A DNA stretch of 64,000 bases from assembly GCF_964204645.1 (NCBI RefSeq), contig NC_134026.1, positions 27,732,650 through 27,796,649 on the forward strand, read 5' to 3'. Origin of the DNA: Tubulanus polymorphus. Taxonomy: Eukaryota > Nemertea > Palaeonemertea > Tubulaniformes > Tubulanidae. The notes below the pieces were generated by a model. That model did no database searches. It saw nothing but the letters and a program-made list of their open reading frames with translations, and was not told where the DNA came from. Numbering within the stretch: position 1 is the first letter of the stretch; every line of letters starts with the position of its first letter. Made by a program: the position numbers and the translations under genes. Below, piece by piece: positions 45,841 to 59,039 of this stretch.

Positions 45841-46894
45841 TTGGTTTGATGTTGATAAATGCTGGTTTTATCATTGGCTCTACGCGAACAGTTATCAAAA
45901 TGTATGAAGCCTTTGCCAGACGTTTTGTGGGTTCGATCTCTCTAAGAAAAAGCAAAAAGAGATAAGGGTTTCAATTTGGAATACAGTTTGTCTCCTCCAG
46001 CAACAAACGTCCATGGTCTAGAATAAACTGATTTGCATTTGTAAAAAAGCTTTGATAGGTGTATCGCTACATTTCCTACTAGACTCCTCTCTCTCATCAC
46101 GAAATATGAATTACTGCTAAATCAATTAATGGTAATGAAAGTAAAGTGTTACAAAACACTGCAAGTGGGTGTCTTGAAACAATGATACATGTAATGAAAC
46201 ATTGAAAGATGTACTGATCTTGTGGTTTGTTCTACCTCCTTCCTCTGCTACGAGGTGATATATCGTGCCATTTTTATATACAATATCAAAATTATAGACA
46301 ATTAAAATCTTGTGGTGGCATGGCTTCTCCTTTTGTTCTCTATAACCCCCGGTAATGGCCTTACTATGACATCAAACGAGTATCAAATACAGAAGATACT
46401 CCATTCTTCTCCTTAAAAATGGCAAATACTGCTGTTTCCTACTACGGCAAATACTGTTGTTTGCTACTGCATGTTGCTCATTCCACTCTGTTCTAGGGGT
46501 GATATTGAGTTTTGGAGTCTCTTCTCCTTCCCTTGCCTTCTTGAATTGTCAAATAGATGCGATTTACAATACTGATTACTTCCTTATTTGAAAACTTCAT
46601 GTTGCTGATGCTTGCTATCATTCAACTCTTGTTTTGGTTGTGATATTGAGTTTTAAACGTTGTGTTAGGTGTACATGCCTCCTCTCCTCTCTCTCCTCTC
46701 TCATCAACAATTAAATAAGACACTCCTTGTATATATACATTTAGTTTTTTGCTGTGGTTTCCTGAATAGAAAAGTTTGAAATTGCTCATTGATTGCAGCG
46801 CATTTCAAACTATGGATCAATTACTGCTAAATCAATTGATGGTGATGAAAGTTAAGTGTTACAAAACACTGTGGGTAAATTACTGCTAAATCAT
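45841..46894. other. Non-coding stretch with degenerate family-A pieces
   Basis: Single-copy-looking sequence in which fragments of the 153-bp family (GGGGTGATATTGAGTTTTGG, TACTGCTG) are recognisable. No gene seen. Confidence 0.45.
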
Positions 46895-47840
46895 AACTGA
46901 TGACCACCTTTAATACTGCTGCTTGGTGCTGGGTGTTAATTGATACACTCTGTTTTGGAGTGATAATGAGTTCAGGAGTCTCCTCCTTCCTTCTTCAACT
47001 GTCATGTAGAAACGTGACAAACAAACTGAATTGTCAGTGTGTTACAACACTGATGGCCTCCTTTAATACTGCTGCTTGCTGCTGGGTGTTAATTCTTACC
47101 TTCTTCCCTGAACTTCTTGAATTATTACATTAAACATTATTACAATAAGAATTATTACATTAAACATTATAACATCATGAATCATCCTCCTTAAATACTG
47201 CTGCTTGCTGCTGGGTGTTAATTCTTACCTCCTTCCCTGAACGTCTTGAATTATTACATTAAATATAATTACAATAAAAAATTTTACATTAAACATTAAA
47301 ACATCATGAATCATCCTTAAATACTGCTGCTTGCTGCTGGCTCTGTTTTTGGGTGATATTGAGTTCAGGAGTTTCCTCCTTCCTTCTTCAACTGTCATGG
47401 AGAAACGTGACAAACAAACTGAATTGTCAGTGTGTTACAAGACTGATGACCTCCCTAAATACTGCTGCTTGGTGCTGGGTGTTCATTGATACACTCTGTT
47501 TTGGGGTGATATTGAGTGCAGGAGTCTCCTCCTTCCTTCTTCAATTGTCATGTAGAAACGTGACAAACAAACTGAATTGTCAGTGTGTTACAACACTGAT
47601 GACCTCCTTAAATACTGGTGTTTGCTGCTGCGTGTTAATTAATACACTCTGTTTTGGGGTGATATTGAGTTCAGGAGTCTCCTCCTTCCATCTTCAATTG
47701 TCATGTAGAAACGTGACAAACAAACTGAATTGTCAGTGTGTTACAACACTGATGACCTCCTTAAATACGGCTGCTTGCTGTTGCGTGTTAATTAATACAC
47801 TCTGTTATGGGGTGATATTGAGTTTTGGCGAGTTTTGCTC
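46895..47840 (+). repeat. Family A (153-bp) array, block 1
   Basis: Unit has CTGTCATGTAGAAACGTGAC, GAATTGTCAGTGTGTTACAA, TACTGCTGCTTGCTGCTGGG and TTTTGGGGTGATATTGAG. Because 153 bp is 51 codons, one frame stays open for up to 170 codons; this is a by-product of unit length. A secondary AT-rich insert (AATTATTACATTAAACATTA) interrupts some units. Confidence 0.92.
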
Positions 47841-48930
47841 CCTGATCATCCTTATTGCGACTTAACGTTTTAAATGTATAAATATTCAAAACAGCTATCC
47901 ATCGATAGCTTTGTGGTGGTTGAATCTTTGAAATGTCGCTGGTGTTGGTACATTGTATATATTGTAATATATGTCGGGTGAAATGGGATTGATCATGTTT
48001 CCTGATCGTCCTTATTGCGACTTGACGTTTTAAATGTATAAATATTTAAAACAGCTATCCATCGGTAGCTTTGTGGTGGTTGAATCATTAAAATAATGCT
48101 GGTGTTGGTTCTGTGTATATATATTGTAATATATGTCGGTGAAATGGGATTGATCATGTTTCCTGATCGTCCTTATTGCGACTTTACGTTTTAAATGTAT
48201 AAATATTCAAAACAGCTATCCATCGATAGCTTTGTGGTGGTTGAATCTTTGAAATGTCGCTGGTGTTGGTACATTGTATAGATTGTAATATATGTCGGTG
48301 AAATGGGATTGATCATGTTTCGTGATCATACTTATTGCGACTTAACGTTTTAAATGTATAAATATTCAAAGCAGCTATCCATCGATAGCTTTGTGGTGGT
48401 TGAATCATTGAAATGTCACTGGTGTTGGTACATTGTATATATCGTAATATATTTCAGTGAATTGGGATTGATTATGTTTCCTGGTCATCCTTATTGCGAC
48501 TTTACATTTTAAATATATGAATATTCAAAACAGCTATCCATCGATAGCTTTTGTGGTGGTTGAATCATTGAAATGTTACTGGTGTTGGTACATTGTATAT
48601 ATTGTAATATATGTTGGTGAAATGGGATTGATCATGTTTCCTGATCATCCTTATTGCGACTTTACGTTTTAAATGTATAAATATTCAAAACAGCTATCCA
48701 TCGATAGCTTTGTGGTGGTTGAATCATTGAAATGTCGCTGGTGTTGGTACATTGTATATATTGTAATATATGTCGGTGAAATGGGATTGATCATGTTTCC
48801 TGATCGTCCTCATTATGACTTAACGTTTTAAATGTATAAATATTCAAAACAGCTATCCATCGATAGCTTTGTGGTGGTTCAATCATTGAAATAATGCTGG
48901 TGTTGGTTCTCTGTGTATACTGTATCAGCA
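47841..48930 (+). repeat. Family B (~160-bp) array, block 1
   Basis: Unit has TTATTGCGACTTTACGTTTT, CAGCTATCCATCGATAGCTT, GTGGTGGTTGAATCATTGAA and TTGTATATATTGTAATATAT. The ATCCATCGATAGCT centre is nearly palindromic. Confidence 0.92.
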
Positions 48931-49014
48931 AATATTATCACATTACGCATTTTAAAAGTGTTATACTCAAAGATGCTATTGTTTGATTGCTTCACTTTGG
49001 TTCCTTGCACCTGA

Positions 49015-50165
49015 AGGTTGTTAACTGTCATATAGAAACGTGACAAACAAACTGATTTGTCAGTGTGTTACAAGACTGATGACCTCCTTTAATACTGCTT
49101 CTTGCTGCTGCGTGTTAATTAATACACTCTGTTTTGGGGTGAAATTGAGTTCAAGAGTCTCCTCTTTCCTTTTTCAACTGTCATGTAGAAACGTGACAAA
49201 CGAACTGAATTGTCAGTGCGTTACAACACTGATGGCCTTCTTTAATATTGCTGCTTGCTGCTGGCTCCGTTTTGGGGTGATATTGATTGCAGGAGTCTTC
49301 TCCTTCCTTCTTCAACTGTCATGTAGAAACGTGACAAACGAACTGAATTGTCAGTGCGTTACAACACTGATGGCCTCCTTTAATACTGCTGCTTGCTGGT
49401 GGTGTTAATTCTTACCACCTTCCATGAACTTCTTGAATTATTACATTAAACATTATTACAATAAGAATTATTACATTAAACATTATAACATCATGAATCA
49501 TCCTCCTTAAATACTGCTGCTTGCTGCTGGCTCTGTTTTGGGGTGATATTGATCGCAGGAGTCTTCTCCTTCCTTCTTCAACTGTCATGTAGAAACGTGA
49601 CAAACGAACTGAATTGTCAGTGCATTACAACACTGATGACCTCCTTTAATACTGCTGCGTGCTGCTGGCTCTGTTTTGGGGTGATATTGATCGCAGGAGT
49701 CTTCTCCTTCCTTCTTCAACTGTCATGTAGAAACATGACAAACGAACTGAATTGTCAGTGCGTTACAACACTGATGACCTCCCTTAATACTGCTGCTTGG
49801 TGCTGGGTGTTAATTAATACACTTTGTTTTGGGGTGATATTGAGTTCAGGAGTCTCCTCCTTCCTTCTTCAACTGTCATGTAGAAACGTGACTAACAAAC
49901 TGAATTGTCAGTGTGTTACAGCACTGATGACCTCCCTTAATACTGCTGCTTGCTGCAGCGTGTTAATAAATACACTCTGTTCAGGGGTGATATTGAGTGC
50001 AGGAGTCTCCTCCTTCCTTCTTCAACTGTCATGTAGAAACGTGACAAACAAACTGAATTTTCAGTGTGGTACAACACTGATGACCTCCTTAAATACTGCT
50101 GCTTGCTGTTGCGTGTTAATTACTACACTCTGTTATGGGGTGATATTGAGTTTTGGCGAGTTTTG
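49015..50165 (+). repeat. Family A array, block 2
   Basis: Same unit as 46895-47840. The linker 48930-49015 (GCACCTGAAGGTTGTTAACT) recurs before block 3. Open frames run to 272 codons (49543-50361) only because of the 51-codon period. Confidence 0.92.
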
Positions 50166-51870
50166 CTCCCTGATCATCTTTATTGCGACTTTACGTTTTA
50201 AATGTATAAATATTCAAAGCAGCTATCCATCGATAGCTTTTGTGGTGGTTGAATCATTGAAATGTTACTGGTGTTGGTACATTGTATATATTGTAATATA
50301 TGTTGGTGAAATGGGATTGATCATGTTTCCTGATCATCCTTATTGCGACTTTACGTTTTAAATGTATAAATATTCAAAACAGCTATCCATCGATAGCTTT
50401 GTGGTGGTTGAATCATTGAAATGTTACTGGTGTTGGTACATTGTATATATTGTAATATATGTCAGTGAAATGGAATTGATCATGTTTCCTGATCATCCTT
50501 ATTGCGACTTTACGTTTTAAGTGTATAAATATTCAAAACAGCTATCCATCGGTAGCTTTGTGGTGGTTGAATCATTGAAATAATGCTGGTGTTGGTTCTG
50601 TGTATATATATTGTAATATATGTCGGTGAAATGGGATTGATCATGTTTCCTGATCGTCCTTATTGCGACTTTACGTTTTAAATGTAAATATATTCAAAGC
50701 AGCTATCCATCGATAGCTTTGTGGTGGTTCAATCATTGAAACGTCACTGGTGATGGTACATTGTATATATTGTAATATATGTCGGTGAAATGGGATTAAT
50801 CATGTTTTGTGATCATCCTTATTGCGACTTAAAGTTTTAAATGTATAAATATTCAAAACAGCTATCCATCGGTAGCTTTGTGGTGGTTGAATCATTGAAA
50901 CGTCACTGGTGATGGTACATTGTATATATTGTAATATATGTCGGTGAAATGGGATTGATCATGTTTTGTGAGTTTTAAATGTATAAATATTCAAAACAGC
51001 TATCCATCGATAGCTTTGTGGTGGTTGAATCATTGAAATGTCGCTGGTGTTGGTACATTGTATATATTGTAATATATGTCGGTGAATTGGGATTGATCAT
51101 GTTTCCTGATCGTCCTCATTATGACTTAACGTTTTAAATGTATAAATATTCAAAACAGCTATCCATCGGTAGCTTTGTGGTGGTTGAATCATTGAAACGT
51201 CACTGGTGATGGTACATTGTATATATTGTAATAAATGTCGGTGAAATGGGATTGATCATGTTTTGTGATCATCCTTATTGCGACTTAGCGTTTTAAATGT
51301 ATAAATATTCAAAACAGCTATCGATCGATAGCTTTGTGGTGGTTGAATCTTTGAAATGTCGCTGGTGTTGGTACATTGTATAGGTTGTAATATATGTCGG
51401 TGAAATGGGATTGATCATGTTTCGTGATCATACTTATTGCGACTTAACGTTTTAAATGTATAAATATTCAAAACAGCTATGCATCGATAGCTTTGTGGTG
51501 GTTGAATCATTGAAATGTCACTGGTGTTGGTACATTGTATATATCGTAATATATGTCAGTGAATTGGGATTGATTATGTTTCCTGGTCATCCTTATTGCG
51601 ACTTTACATTTTAAATATATGAATATTCAAAACAGCTTTCCATCGATAGCTTTGTGGTGGTTGAATCATTGAGATGTCGCTGGTGTTGGTACATTGTATA
51701 TATTGTAATATATGTCGGTGAAATGGGATTGATCATGTTTCCTGATCGTCCTCATTATGACTTAACGTTTTAAATGTATAAATATTCAAAACAGCTATCC
51801 ATCGATAGCTTTGTGGTGGTTCAATCATTGAAATAATGCTGGTGTTGGTTCTCTGTGTATACTGTATCAG
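50166..51870 (+). repeat. Family B array, block 2
   Basis: About ten and a half ~160-bp units, one shortened near 50970. Confidence 0.92.
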
Positions 51871-51956
51871 CAAATATTATCACATTACGCATTTTAAAAG
51901 TGTTATACTCAAAGATGCAATTGTTTGATTGCTTCACTTTGGTTCCTTGCACCTGA

Positions 51957-53217
51957 AGGTTGTTAACTGTCATATAGAAACGTGACAAACAAACTGATTT
52001 GTCAGTGTGTTACAAGACTGATGACCTCCTTTAATACTGCTTCTTGCTGCTGGGTGTTAATTAATACACTCTGTTTTGGGGTGATATTGAGATCAAGATC
52101 TCCTCTTTCCTTCTTCAACTGTCATGTAGAAACGTGACAAACGAACTGAATTGTCAGTGCGTTACAACACTGATGGCCTCCTTTAATACTGCTGCTTGCT
52201 GCTGGGTGTTAATTGATACACTCTGTTTTGGGGTGATATTGAGTTCAAGAGTCTTCTCCTTCCTTCTTCAACTGTCATGTAGAAACGTGACAAACGAACT
52301 GAATTGTCAGTGCGTTACAACACTGATGGCCTCCTTTAATACTGCTGCTTGCTGATGGTGTTAATTCTTACCACCTTCCATGAACTTCTTGAATTATTAC
52401 ATTAAACATTATTACAATAAGAATTATTACATTAAACATTATAACATCATGAATCATCCTCCTTAAATACTGCTGCTTGCTGCTGGCTCTGTTTTGGGGT
52501 GATATTGATCGCAGGAGTCTTCTCCTTCCTTCTTCAACTGTCATGTAGAAACGTGACAAACGAACTGAATTGTCAGTGCGTTACAACACTGATGACCTCC
52601 TTTAATACTGCTGCGTGCTGCTGGCTCTGTTTTGGGGTGATATTGATCGCAGGAGTCTTCTCCTTCCTTCTTCAACTGTCATGTAGAAACGTGACAACGA
52701 ACTGAATTGTCAGTGTGTTACCACACTGATGACCTCCTTTAATACTGCTGCTTGCTGCTGGGTGTAAATTCTTACCACCTTCCATGAACTTCTTGAATTA
52801 TTACATTAAACATTATTACAATAAGAATTATTACATTAAACATTATAACATCATGAATCATCCTCCTTAAATACTGCTGCTTGCTGCTGGCTCTGTTTTG
52901 GGGTGATATTGATTTCAGGAGTCTCCTCCTTCCTTCTTCAACTGTCATGTAGAAACATGACAAACGAACTGAATTGTCAGTGCGTTACAACACTGATGAC
53001 CTCCTTTAATACTGCTGCTTGGTGCTGGGTGTTAATTAATAGACTCTGTTTTGGGGTGATATTGAGTTCAGGAGTCTCCTCCTTCCTTCTTCAACTGTCA
53101 TGTAGAAACGTGACAAACAAACTGAATTTTCAGTGTGGTACAACACTGATGACCTCCTTAAATACTGCTGCTTGCTGTTGCGTGTTAATTAATACACTGT
53201 TTTGGGGTGATATTTAG
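51957..53217 (+). repeat. Family A array, block 3
   Basis: Copy of block 2 at an offset of 2,942 bp (for example the linker TTATACTCAAAGATGC at 48961 and 51903). Confidence 0.92.
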
Positions 53218-54190
53218 TTTTGGCGAGTTTTGCTCCCTGATCATCTTTATTGCGACTTGACGTTTTAAATGTATAAATATTCAAAGCAGCTATCCATTGA
53301 TAGCTTTGTGGTGGTTGAATCATTGAAATGTTACTGGTGTTGGTACATTGTATATATTGTAATATATGTCGGTGAAATGGGATTGATCATGTTTCCTGAT
53401 CGTCCTTATTGCGACTTTACGTTTTAAATGTATAAATATTCAAAACAGCTATCCATCGGTAGCTTTGTTGTGGTTGAATCATTGAAATAATGCTGGTGTT
53501 GGTTCTGTGTATATATATTGTAATATATGTCGGTGAAATGGGATTGATCATGTTTCCTGATCGTCCTTATTGCGACTTTACGTTTTAAATGTATAAATAT
53601 TCAAAACAGCTATCCATCGGTAGCTTTGTGGTGGTTGAATCATTGAAATAATGCTGGTGTTGGTTCTGTGTATATATATTGTAATATATGTCGGTGAAAT
53701 GGGATTGATCATGTTTCCTGATCGTCCTTATTGCGACTTTACGTTTTAAATGTATAAATATTAAAAGCAGCTATCCATCGGTAGCTTTGTGGTGGTTCAA
53801 TCATTGAAACGTCACTGGTGATGGTACATTGTATATATTGTAATATATGTCGGTGAAATGGGATTGATCATGTTTCCTGATCGTCCTTATTGCGACTTTA
53901 CGTTTTAAATGTATAAATATTCAAAACAGCTATATATCGATAGCTTTGTGGTGGTTGAATCTTTGAAATGTCGCTGGTGTTGGTACATTGTATATATTGT
54001 GATAAATGTCGGTGAATTGGGATTGATTATGTTTCCTGATCGTCCTTATTGCGACTTTACGTTTTAAATATATAAATATTTAATGCCGATAGCTTTATGG
54101 TGGTTGAATCATTGAAATGTCGATGGTGTTGGTTCTGTGTATATATTGTAATATATGCCGGTGAATTGGGATTGATTATGTTTCCTATAG
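53218..54190 (+). repeat. Family B array, block 3
   Basis: Six units; the last ones are degenerate (shortened near 54080). Confidence 0.9.
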
Positions 54191-55100
54191 ATGCTGGCAA
54201 ATTGTGACTTCAGGCCAGGCTGATATTGAGTCTTGGAGTGTTCTCCTTCCCTTACCTTCTTCAAATGTCAAGACGACATTCGATATTGACTGAATTGTCA
54301 GCGACTTACAACATCGATTGCTGCTTTATTCAAATACTGCTCCTTGCTGCTGCGTGTTAACTATTACACTGTGTCTTAGGGGTGATAATGAGAATTGTAT
54401 TTCTGTCCCGTGCCTTCTTCCATTATTACATTAAAACATTATTACATCATGAATTATAACATTATTACATTATCAAAATACACATTATGAACATCTAAAA
54501 AACTCGCAAGTTCCTTCTCCATGTTTACTCATTGCACTCTGTTTAGGGGTGATATTGAATGAGTTGATGTAGTTCTTTTGCTGTGGTTTCCAGAATAGGA
54601 TTGATTGAAATTTCTCGTTTAATGTTCAAAAACCCTGAAAGTGGGAAAATAACTGTTGAATCAATATTTTCTCTTACCTCCTTCAAATGTCAATACGAAC
54701 TGTAACATTGACTGAATAATCAGCGACTTCAGGCCAGGCTGATATTAAGTGTTGGAGTGTTCTCCTTTCCTTACCTTCTTCAAATGTCAAAACGACATGC
54801 GATATTGATTGAATTGTCAGTGACTTCAGGCCAAGCTGATATTGAGTCTTGGAGTGTTCTCCTTCCCTTACCTTCTTCAAATGTCAAGACAACATGTGAT
54901 ATTGACTGAATTGTCAGTGACTCCAGGCCAAGCTGATATTGAGTCTTGGAGTGTTCTCCTTCCCTTACCTTCTTCAAATGTCAAGACGACATGCAGTATT
55001 GACTGAATTGTCTTGGAGTTCCTCCTACCCTTATCTTCCTCAAAATGTCAAAAAGAAGTGTGACATGGACTGAATTGTCAGTGACTTACATCACTGATTG
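54191..55100 (+). repeat. ~97-bp array (family C), diverged relative of family A
   Basis: Units with GACTTCAGGCCA(A/G)GCTGA, GAGTCTTGGAGTGTTCTCC and CTTCTTCAAATGTCAAGACG. The order of motifs matches family A at lower similarity. Confidence 0.85.
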
Positions 55101-55700
55101 CTGCTGACACTCTAAGCCTATTGATTGTGGTGATATTCACGTTCAAGATTGCTGACTGGCAGCAATATTGAATTGTAACACTGTTTGTGTCATACAGGGT
55201 ACAATTTTTCATAGAGTATTCGTTTTCTCATCCACGTAACCTGTATGATATATTTTTCAAGAAGCTTATTGTTTTTGGTTCAAGATTGCTGATAGGCAGC
55301 CATATTGGATCCAAAAATTCACCATTCCCATTCTACAGGCTGCAACTTAAAAGTAAAGTATTCAATTTCACGTATTACATGTTTGGTGTATAGCTCCAGA
55401 ACCCTATTGATTTTGGTGGTATTCGCAGGCAAGATTGCTGACTGGTGGCCATATTGAATTGCAATGCTGCTTCTCTCATACATGGTAAAATTTGTAGTAG
55501 ATTATTCATTTTCACTTATAATGTCTTTGTTATATAGCTCGATGAGTCTATTTATTTTGGTGGTATTTTGGGTCAAGATTGCTGACTGGTGGCCATATTA
55601 GATTGTAACGCTGTTTCTGCCGGTTAGATTTGTGAAGTAGATTTTCACATACTGGGTATATAGTTTGAGAATCAATTAATTTTGGTGATATACGTGTTGA
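55101..55700 (+). repeat. Degenerate ~150-bp repeat (family D), about four copies
   Basis: Recurring AAGATTGCTGACTGG(C/T)(A/G)GCC-ATATTG and GATTTTGGTGGTATTC at 130-160 bp spacing. Confidence 0.7.
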
Positions 55701-56339
55701 AGATTGCTCCTTAGATTGTCAAGTACAATTGTGGCATAAAAAACAATGAATGTTCAGTGACTTACAGCACTAGCACTGATTATTACTCCACGTTAGTGAG
55801 TGATAAAAATATCAGGGTCTAAAACTTTGATAAGGTAAATAAGTTTGACAGTGTAAAAAACCGTTAGCATTCTTATTGCTTTAAACATCTCAGAAAGATG
55901 GTTAATCATCATAAACACTTGCAAAAACAATTGACGTCTCACTTTGCACTTGATGTCCCACTTTGCACTCGACGTCCCGCTTTGCACTTGCACCGTTGCA
56001 TCACTTGCACAAAACAGCACTGGCACACCCGCGGATCCATGCGCATGGTAAACAAATTGATCAGCATGCAGCATGCCATCTTTGTGTGTGGAAATAATTT
56101 ACAAACAGCTGTGAGTTTAAAATTAAAGAAGGTATTTTTGTGTCATTTCTTGTACAATATCCAACAACGATGATGTAAAGAAAAACATAATGTCAATTTT
56201 ATTAAGTTGAAAAAATGAAAAGTGTTGCATAGTTAAATATTAATGAGTAAAATGAGAGAAAAGAGGAAGAAGAAAGTCCCAGAAAGAGAAGCGTTGAACT
56301 GGTGTCTGTTGTCAGCAGAGATCGTAGGAAATCTCCACC
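55701..56339. other. Non-coding stretch with a 21-bp triple repeat
   Basis: At about 55930-56000, GACGTCCCACTTTGCACTTG recurs three times. No gene seen. Confidence 0.5.
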
Positions 56340-57206
56340 CCTCAAACAGAAAGTTCAAGATGATACCGAAAGTGTGTGAGGTTCTGAGAAATTTCGCTAA
56401 GTCAAGACTATAAATCAGGTAAAATATATATTGCTATAAATTGTTTTGTAGATAATAATGTTTCAACTAGGACGGTAAGTTAGTTATAACATGTAATTGC
56501 ATGTTATCTTATTGTAGTGTGTATTGATTTGGTCGTCAAGTACAAAATACCAAAGGATTGATGGGAACCGCCATTCGGGATTGTTCCAGTTGTGCAGAGC
56601 AGTATTTAAGGTGCCATGAGTCTGAATTGACTATAAATCAGGTAAAATTGAAATTTCTTTTTTTAAGAATTATTCAATTTTTGTGTACATTGTAGTTTTG
56701 AGCTTGTGGTTGGCTGTACAATATCAGATGACAGGAAGATCAATGAAGCTGGTTACTTTTATTCTATGTATTTCTGTTGTAGCCAGTGGTTTGTCTGTTC
56801 GTTGGTTGTTGGTAGAGAGGAAAGGAACACATCGGAGTTCACGAAGCGTTCAGCAAATTTCTCAAGGTCCAAGTCATGAGTCTGATTTGACTATAAATCA
56901 GGTATAATTAAACCCGATATGAATTTCATGGTAGGAACAGCAGACTCAATGAAGCTGGTTACTTTTATTTCATGTATTTCTGTTGTAGCCAGTGGTCTGT
57001 CTGTTTGTTGTGGTCGTTGTTGGTAAAGACATGTAATACTAGAGGAAAGGGAAACATCAAAGTTCTGGAAGTGTTGAGTGAATTTCTCCAGGTCGATGTC
57101 GTGACTCTGAATTGACTATTAATCAGGTATAGTTGAAAATTATCTTTGGAGAAGAGTCTTAAAAATGATATCATTATTCATATTTTGTGTTTTGTCATTG
57201 TAGTAT
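56340..57206 (+). repeat. Tandem exon-like modules with splice-site ends
   Basis: Four modules end in the same donor-like GACTATAAATCAG|GTAWAAT (56418, 56641, 56901, 57126) at 223-260 bp spacing. Acceptor-like TTGTAG precedes module bodies (56517, 56695, about 56985, 57203). Bodies share TTGAGCTTGTGG, AGCCAGTGGT(T/C)TGTCTGTT and CCAAGTCATGAGTCTGA. No long open frame, so if transcribed it would be a non-coding RNA. Confidence 0.6.
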
Positions 57207-57231
57207 TGAGCTTGTGGAAAAGATCAGATTA

Positions 57232-57605
57232 GAGATGCCAACCAATTTCTCCGTCAATTCGGGACTTTTAGTGATTGTTACCCACGGGTTAGCGCAGTTC
57301 CGTAGATGCCGACCAATTTCTCCATCAATTCGGGATTTCAGTGATTGTTACCACGAGTGAGCGCAGTTCCGTAGATGCCGACCAATTTCTCTGTCAAATT
57401 GGGACTTTCAGTGTTTGTTACCGCTAGTTAGCGTAGTTCCAGAGATGCCAACCAATTTCTCCGTCAAATTGGGACTTTCAGTGTTTGTTACCGCGAGTTA
57501 TCATAGTTCCAGAAATGCCGAACAATTTCTCCGTCAAATCAGGACTTTCAGTTTTTGTTACTGCGAGTTAGCCTAGTTCCAGAGATGCCAACCAATTTCT
57601 CCGAG
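57232..57605 (+). repeat. 70-bp tandem array, about 5.3 copies
   Basis: Unit has GATGCC(G/A)ACCAATTTCTCC, GTCAAATTGGGACTTTCAGT and TTAGCGCAGTTCCG. Confidence 0.92.
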
Positions 57606-58406
57606 GCTGATAGCTTCAAGTATAGGTTGAATATAAATACACATTGTACATCTATTGGAAAATAGATATGAACTGATGGTTTGATTGGCTGGTTTGTTGT
57701 TGAATCTGATTGTGGGTTATTTATTACTGATTTGCTGCGACTTAACGTTTTAATTGCATACATTTCAAAGGGCTTCTCTTGTTTTTGTTGTGCTGGTTAA
57801 ATTATTTTGTAAATGATAATTGAGGATGTCAAACTTTGGTTTAGCGTTTTGTTACAGTGAATGCACTGTATATGTGGAGAGTATGTACATGTGACTTTGC
57901 GTTTGTTTTTGTAAATACATTTATTTCTTTAAAATGATTGTTTTTGTGTTGCATCTCATTCTGAGGATGTTAAACTCTTAAGTCAAGATACTCAGTTTGC
58001 TCATGACTTGTTTGATTATTATATTGATGAATACATTGATTTTATGGTGTTTGATTATCTGTTGAACTATTGTTTATCAATACCATTTGAACTACTAACC
58101 ACTAGTTGTTTTAACATCAGTATCATTAGTGGTCAGTTGTTCCCTACAAATCGTATGTGTTATTTTTTCTTTATATAATGTACGGTGGACTCTGTTAACT
58201 AGAATCACTTCAAGTCCAGTCACTTTATCTTGGAGTAATGATTCTCCAAGCTTACATCAACTTGGACATAAAGACATTGAACTATTGCATTGAAATTCTT
58301 TTATCTGCAGGCGACAGTTATCACCTTGTCTTAATTGATTCGAGTTAGTCAAGTCTATTGTACATGGATTCTTTTTTCTCTGGAAGTGAATTAAATGAAA
58401 CGAGAC
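57606..58406. other. Non-coding stretch with a stray family-B monomer
   Basis: GCGACTTAACGTTTTAATTGC at about 57738 is a diverged start of a family B unit. No gene seen. Confidence 0.45.
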
Positions 58407-58560
58407 GACAGTTGAACCTCATTAATACGATTGTGTTTAGGACGAAAACCGTTTATTACGATCAGATTTCCAGCATGTCCCGGTTAATTTACATCGATCC
58501 ATATTTTGATAATACGACAATTTCACTTTCAACCATAAGATTTGTATTTAACTAAGGATC
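58407..58560 (+). mobile_element. Pogo/Tigger-like element fragment
   Basis: Starts ACAGTTGAACCTCATTAATA and continues with TTTATTACGATCAG, like the element end at 23255-23420. No transposase. Confidence 0.4.
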
Positions 58561-59039
58561 CAATGTAAAATGAGGACTTCAAACCATTCTGATGTGGAGA
58601 CTTTCTTTTATTAAAGTTATCAGTCTGATTACTCATAAATTATGCATGTATCAATCTGCCGCAGCTTGGCACTACCCTATCTGCTGAGGATACTCCAGTA
58701 CCCACCCATACCCTTCAGATACTCGTTTAGACTTTAGACCTTCTACATAATCTGAAGTACTGGCTCTTCCAAAACACAGCTTGAACCCTCCACTCACCCC
58801 CTTTCAGATAGAATGTCTGGGGTCCAGGCAACAGATCGACACCTTTCTCTTGGCTTTGAGTAATCAGACTGATCTTGTCTGATTACTCTTAAGGTCTCAG
58901 AGACTTTCATTTATTTGACTATTTATGCAGCTATCAACCGGCATTTTGGACACTGATTCCCTGCCATTAATGGAATAATTAATTTAACTGAAAAATAACT
59001 GTGTCAGATACGAACTCCATCGATAGTTGCTCGAGCTGT
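58561..59039. other. Non-coding stretch bounded by a 15-bp inverted repeat
   Basis: CAGTCTGATTACTCA at 58621-58635 is inverted at 58857-58871; possibly a tiny MITE of about 250 bp. Confidence 0.5.

Noticed and set aside
47353-50361. Long cysteine-rich open frames as real secreted or membrane proteins
   Set aside because: They consist only of 153-bp satellite units (51 codons), lack a distinct start, promoter or introns, and end where the array changes.
58621-58871. Small transposon with CAGTCTGATTACTCA ends
   Set aside because: Only 15-bp ends and no matching target duplication; kept as a note, not as a supported element.
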